Part shown: positions 61,344 through 64,000 of the stretch, in pieces
How positions within the stretch are numbered: position 1 is the first letter of the stretch
How the letters are laid out: each line of letters begins with the position of its first letter
Assembly: GCA_023488455.1 (NCBI GenBank)
Contig: JAMDDV010000027.1
Coordinates: 1 to 64,000, forward strand
DNA length: 64,000 bases
Reading direction: 5' to 3'
Origin: Actinomycetota bacterium
GTDB taxonomy: Bacteria > Actinomycetota > Humimicrobiia > Hakubellales > JAMDDV01
Position numbers and translations under genes: made by a program
The notes under the pieces: generated by a model
Databases searched by the model: none
What the model saw: the letters and a program-made list of their open reading frames with translations, nothing else
What the model was told of the DNA's origin: nothing

Positions 61344-61859
61344 CTAATAATTCTCTAATAGTCTGATTTCTATTTTCTTGTTGTTGTAATTTGTATAATT
61401 CAAAAATAATGAGCTGTCGTCTGTTATTAGGTTCCCATTAAAATGTTCTGCAGTTGCAATAAATATACAATCATAAACACTTTCATTTATATCTATTGCT
61501 ATTTTAGTTGCATTTTTTAAGATATCTTTATTAATATAAAAAATAATCCCAAGATTGAATAATTTATCTAGTATATCCAAATGAACATTCTGATATTTCT
61601 TAATTTTATTTCTTAAAATATTTGCCAGCTCAAATGCAGACAGCTCTGGTATTATTATTTTTACCTCATCATTTAAATACTGGTTTAAAATAAATTCTGC
61701 TTTTTTTGTATTTTTCTCATCATCCTTAAAAAACCACTTCACAACAACGGAAGTGTCCAGGACCATTCTGCTCTTTTTGTTAAAAGAACTTATTAAACCT
61801 TCAGAAATTATGAAAATATCTTCATTTATCTGTGCTTCTATATCACTATATTCAGCCAT
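61344..61859 (-). CDS. PIN-domain toxin with N-terminal extension
   Basis: A 171-residue protein. The PIN core starts at about residue 31 (MVLDTSVVVKWFFKDD) and has LSAFELANILR, NESVYDCIFIATAEH and ITDDSSLF. The 30-residue leader (MAEYSDIEAQINEDIF) may be real, because ATG 61859 overlaps the antitoxin end by eight bases; an internal ATG at the core is the alternative start. Confidence 0.85.
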   Translation of the reverse strand: MAEYSDIEAQINEDIFIISEGLISSFNKKSRMVLDTSVVVKWFFKDDEKNTKKAEFILNQYLNDEVKIIIPELSAFELANILRNKIKKYQNVHLDILDKLFNLGIIFYINKDILKNATKIAIDINESVYDCIFIATAEHFNGNLITDDSSLFLNYTNYNNKKIEIRLLENY

Positions 61860-62133
61860 TTTTTGACAAACTCGCCCATCTGCTATCCCTTAATTTTTTA
61901 ATTTCTTTGGTGGAGTCCCAACCCTTCAGATCCTCTCCTATTTTTTCTCTAATCTTAATAATACCTTCAATAGCTTTTTTCTTTTTTTCCTCCAGAATTC
62001 TGCTTTGTAACTCAGAAAAATAACTCTCAAGAGCTTCTGTGATAAGCCCTGATCTTGTCAGGTTTACAAGTTCTTTATATCTGTCAACTTTTTTTAAAGT
62101 ATCTTCAGAAATGGATATATTTATTCTTGCCAT
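61852..62133 (-). CDS. Ribbon-helix-helix (CopG-like) antitoxin
   Basis: A 93-residue protein. MARINISISEDTLKKVDRYKELVNLTRSGLITEALESYF is the DNA-binding part, followed by a long helix and tail IREKIGEDLKGWDSTKEIKKLRDSRW for the toxin. I start at ATG 62133; the frame extends to 62226 but would cross its own promoter and operator. Confidence 0.88.
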   Translation of the reverse strand: MARINISISEDTLKKVDRYKELVNLTRSGLITEALESYFSELQSRILEEKKKKAIEGIIKIREKIGEDLKGWDSTKEIKKLRDSRWASLSKNG

Positions 62134-62201
62134 TTTTTTATAAGGACTCCTTTTTTGTTTTATTTTAAATGAAATATTAAAAACACATAAATTTTGAACA
62201 C

Positions 62202-62242
62202 AATATTTGTGTAATAATATACACAAATATTTGCAATGTAAA
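62202..62242 (-). promoter_or_regulatory. Promoter with perfect 30-base operator for the CopG-like/PIN pair
   Basis: On the minus strand TTTACA (62242-62237) and TATTAT (62219-62214) have a 17-base spacer. A perfect inverted repeat of 12-base arms, AATATTTGTGTA (62202-62213) and TACACAAATATT (62220-62231), is centred exactly on the -10 box. This is a textbook autoregulatory layout. The promoter lies just 15 bases past the araD-like stop codon. Confidence 0.8.
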
Positions 62243-62256
62243 GAGGTTTACATCAA

Positions 62257-62907
62257 TTATTTCTTCTGCTGCCCGTACCAGGTATGGTAGCGAGTCCACC
62301 ACTTTTCAACTTCTTCTGGTGGGATCACTTCGGGCTTTCCCTTTATAAGTGCGAGGTGATAGGTCTTTGCAACATCTTCAACTATGGCTGCGGCTTTAAG
62401 AGCACCAAAGGGAGTCTTATCAAAAGCAAAAACACCATGATTCTTAACGAGCACAGCAGGAGCACGATTTCTTACCTTTATTATCGACTTGCCAATATTA
62501 TAGCCTTCATTTGAAGCATACTCTGTGCATGCGATCTCATCACCAAACTCATCAGCAATGGCCGTAAGGCATACCGGTATGGACATCCCACATGCAGCAA
62601 AACTGGTGGCATAATTTGAGTGCGTATGCACTATCCCGTTCACATCGGTCATATTTTTGTAGAGAAAAATATGAATTGGCAGATCAACCGATGGGTTCAG
62701 CCTTCCCTCAATAATGTTACCTTCCATATCGGTAACAACTAGATCCTCCATTCTCATATTCTCATAATCTATACCGCTTGGCTTTATGACAATAAGGTTT
62801 TCCTTCGGATCCCTGCCGCTCGCATTTCCATACGACATGGTAACAAGATGATATTTGTTCAATCCAATGTTGGCTTTATATACTTCTCTTTTAAGTTCTT
62901 CTAACAT
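62257..62907 (-). CDS. araD: L-ribulose-5-phosphate 4-epimerase (AraD-like, class II aldolase family)
   Basis: A 216-residue class II aldolase fold. The start MLEELKREVYKANIGLNKYHLVTMSYGN and VIKPSGIDYENM match AraD closely; metal histidines lie in VHTHSNYA and VKNHGVF, and the C-terminal tyrosine in HTWYGQ matches AraD's catalytic one. It converts L-ribulose 5-phosphate to D-xylulose 5-phosphate. The araB-like kinase upstream agrees. An aldolase cleaving fuculose or rhamnulose 1-phosphate is the main alternative. Confidence 0.82.
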   Translation of the reverse strand: MLEELKREVYKANIGLNKYHLVTMSYGNASGRDPKENLIVIKPSGIDYENMRMEDLVVTDMEGNIIEGRLNPSVDLPIHIFLYKNMTDVNGIVHTHSNYATSFAACGMSIPVCLTAIADEFGDEIACTEYASNEGYNIGKSIIKVRNRAPAVLVKNHGVFAFDKTPFGALKAAAIVEDVAKTYHLALIKGKPEVIPPEEVEKWWTRYHTWYGQQKK

Positions 62908-63015
62908 ATATCTCCCTTTTAAATATTACCATCTTATAATAAAAGTTATAAAAGCTCCCCTTTTAGAAACCCCGTAAGGCGACCCTTCAAACATGCCCGA
63001 TAGGACAAACTATCC

Positions 63016-64000
63016 TCATTTTATCATTTCCAGCTTTATTCTCTTCAACTGCTTCATCACCGAATCTGGATCTCTACCAAAATAATCGTGGAGTATCTTA
63101 TACAGTTCAAACAGCTTCCTGTACACAGCGTTTGCTTCCATGTCAGGTTTATATACCTTCTCTTTAATTTTAGCCATTGCTTTTGCAGCATCCACTATGG
63201 AATCGTAACCACCATTAGCCTTTCCGGCAGCAACTGCACCGAACATCGCAGACCCAAGAGCAGGAGCCTGCGGGGATGCCGCAAGCTTGATTTCTCTCCC
63301 GGTGACATCAGAATATATCTGCATCAAAAGCGTGTTCTTCTCCGGAAGCCCTCCGCAGGCGTAGAGCTCCTTAACCTGCACCCCTTTTTCTTCAAATGAC
63401 CCTATTATCATATTGGTGCCAAACGCTGTAGCTTCTATCAATGCCCGATAGATTTCATGGGGTTTTGAATTCAGAGTAAGACCGACTATTAATCCAGTCA
63501 GATCCACGTCCACCAGTATCGACCGATTGCCGTTTAACCAGTCCAGTGCAAGAAGACCAGACTCGCCGGGTTCAAGCTTTGCAGCTTCACGCTCAAGCAT
63601 AGTATGAATATCGATCTTCTCCTGGCGTGCTTTAATTTGATATTCCTCGGGGACAGCGTTCTCTACAAACCATGCAAATATATCACCAACTCCGCTCTGA
63701 CCTGCCTCAAACCCAAAGTAGTCTGAGAGAATGCCGTCTCCGACCACTCCACACATTCCCTCAACCATCATCTTCTCCCTACCCAGGATCATATGGCAGA
63801 TGGAAGTTCCCATTATCATGACCATCTTGCCTTCCTCGGTTACAGTTGTTGCAGGGACAGAGACATGAGCATCCACATTCCCAATGGAAACGGCAGTGTT
63901 TATAGTAAGGCCGGTCATATCAGCAAATTCTTTTGTTAGGTTACCTGCCCTATTGCCAAGAGGCACAATGTCCAGTGATAGCTTTTTCTGAACAACATCC
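63016..64000 (-). CDS. araB: Ribulokinase-like FGGY carbohydrate kinase, C-terminal part (runs off the right edge)
   Basis: The frame stays open to the window edge, so the N-terminal part is missing; 327 residues are visible. [63 protein letters not shown] and [23 protein letters not shown] are typical of bacterial AraB-type ribulokinases. It phosphorylates L-ribulose. The apparent start at 63966 is an internal GTG. It lies 108 bases ahead of araD; the gap has no notable structure. Confidence 0.9.
   Translation of the reverse strand, partial: DVVQKKLSLDIVPLGNRAGNLTKEFADMTGLTINTAVSIGNVDAHVSVPATTVTEEGKMVMIMGTSICHMILGREKMMVEGMCGVVGDGILSDYFGFEAGQSGVGDIFAWFVENAVPEEYQIKARQEKIDIHTMLEREAAKLEPGESGLLALDWLNGNRSILVDVDLTGLIVGLTLNSKPHEIYRALIEATAFGTNMIIGSFEEKGVQVKELYACGGLPEKNTLLMQIYSDVTGREIKLAASPQAPALGSAMFGAVAAGKANGGYDSIVDAAKAMAKIKEKVYKPDMEANAVYRKLFELYKILHDYFGRDPDSVMKQLKRIKLEMIK

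Noticed and set aside
62257..62907. Fuculose- or rhamnulose-1-phosphate aldolase as the compartment's aldehyde source
   Set aside because: The start, the SGIDY motif and the C-terminal WYGQ match AraD better, and the neighbour is AraB-like. It has no targeting peptide. Kept as an alternative in the entry only.

Overview
The window looks like a chromosome piece from an anaerobic, sugar-fermenting bacterium, most likely a deep-branching actinobacterial lineage. This rests on inference. The order enolase, FtsB-like septum protein, Ppx/GppA phosphatase next to MazG, Mfd, Pth, L25, Prs and GlmU is typical of Actinobacteriota and related Gram-positives. Lipoprotein-type binding proteins, bacterial sigma-A promoters and strong AGGAGG ribosome sites also fit. 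No oxygen-respiration gene is present. No 16S gene is present, so the placement is tentative.

Layout. 1-3484: the start of an iron-dependent alcohol dehydrogenase, three toxin-antitoxin (TA) pairs and tRNA-Leu(UAA). 3500-9370: a LacI-controlled sugar operon (creatinase-like M24 protein, ASRT-family small protein, binding protein, permease, ATPase). 9414-14085: a small unknown protein, a UroD-superfamily methyltransferase, a HEPN/MNT TA pair, CysK with an Rrf2 regulator, Ppx/GppA and FtsB. 14293-14436: a DUF5679 zinc-ribbon gene. 14553-26736: a long housekeeping operon glmU-prs-rplY-pth-mfd-mazG-eno-pyk-ade, read leftwards with several 1-4 base overlaps. 26916-28040: a TA pair and an O6-alkylguanine repair protein. 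28079-39137: an AT-rich, LacI-controlled sugar locus with a complete ABC importer, a RhaM-type mutarotase, two UroD-superfamily proteins, a TIM-barrel isomerase and a divergent cupin. 39249-40412: a tandem-domain molybdopterin-type lipoprotein. 40471-51577: a bacterial microcompartment (BMC) locus. 51958-62133: six TA pairs interspersed with a DUF4432 mutarotase, a LonB-like protease and a B12-radical SAM protein. 62257-64000: araD-like and araB-like genes.

The BMC locus is the most distinctive part. Reading leftwards from 51577 it encodes a TIGR04076-like protein with a CxxCxxC motif and a C-terminal amphipathic helix, three pentamer vertex proteins, two near-duplicate hexamer proteins, PduL phosphotransacylase, a flavoprotein, a CoA-acylating aldehyde dehydrogenase, a PduS-type Fe-S flavoprotein, a PduT-type trimer with the pore CPGK motif, a membrane HD-GYP protein and a GlcD/GlcF-type 2-hydroxyacid dehydrogenase. 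No diol dehydratase, glycyl-radical enzyme or ethanolamine lyase is present. The shell set (two BMC-H, three BMC-P) and lactate-type oxidation recall the fucose/rhamnose lactaldehyde compartments of Planctomycetes, but here a redox shuttle (PduS/PduT) is added. The sugar operons, RhaM, AraB/AraD and alcohol dehydrogenase are plausible feeders and sinks.

Eleven TA modules of several classes, eight with PIN toxins, sit in 64 kb. Two of them share a toxin-binding tail attached to different DNA-binding domains.
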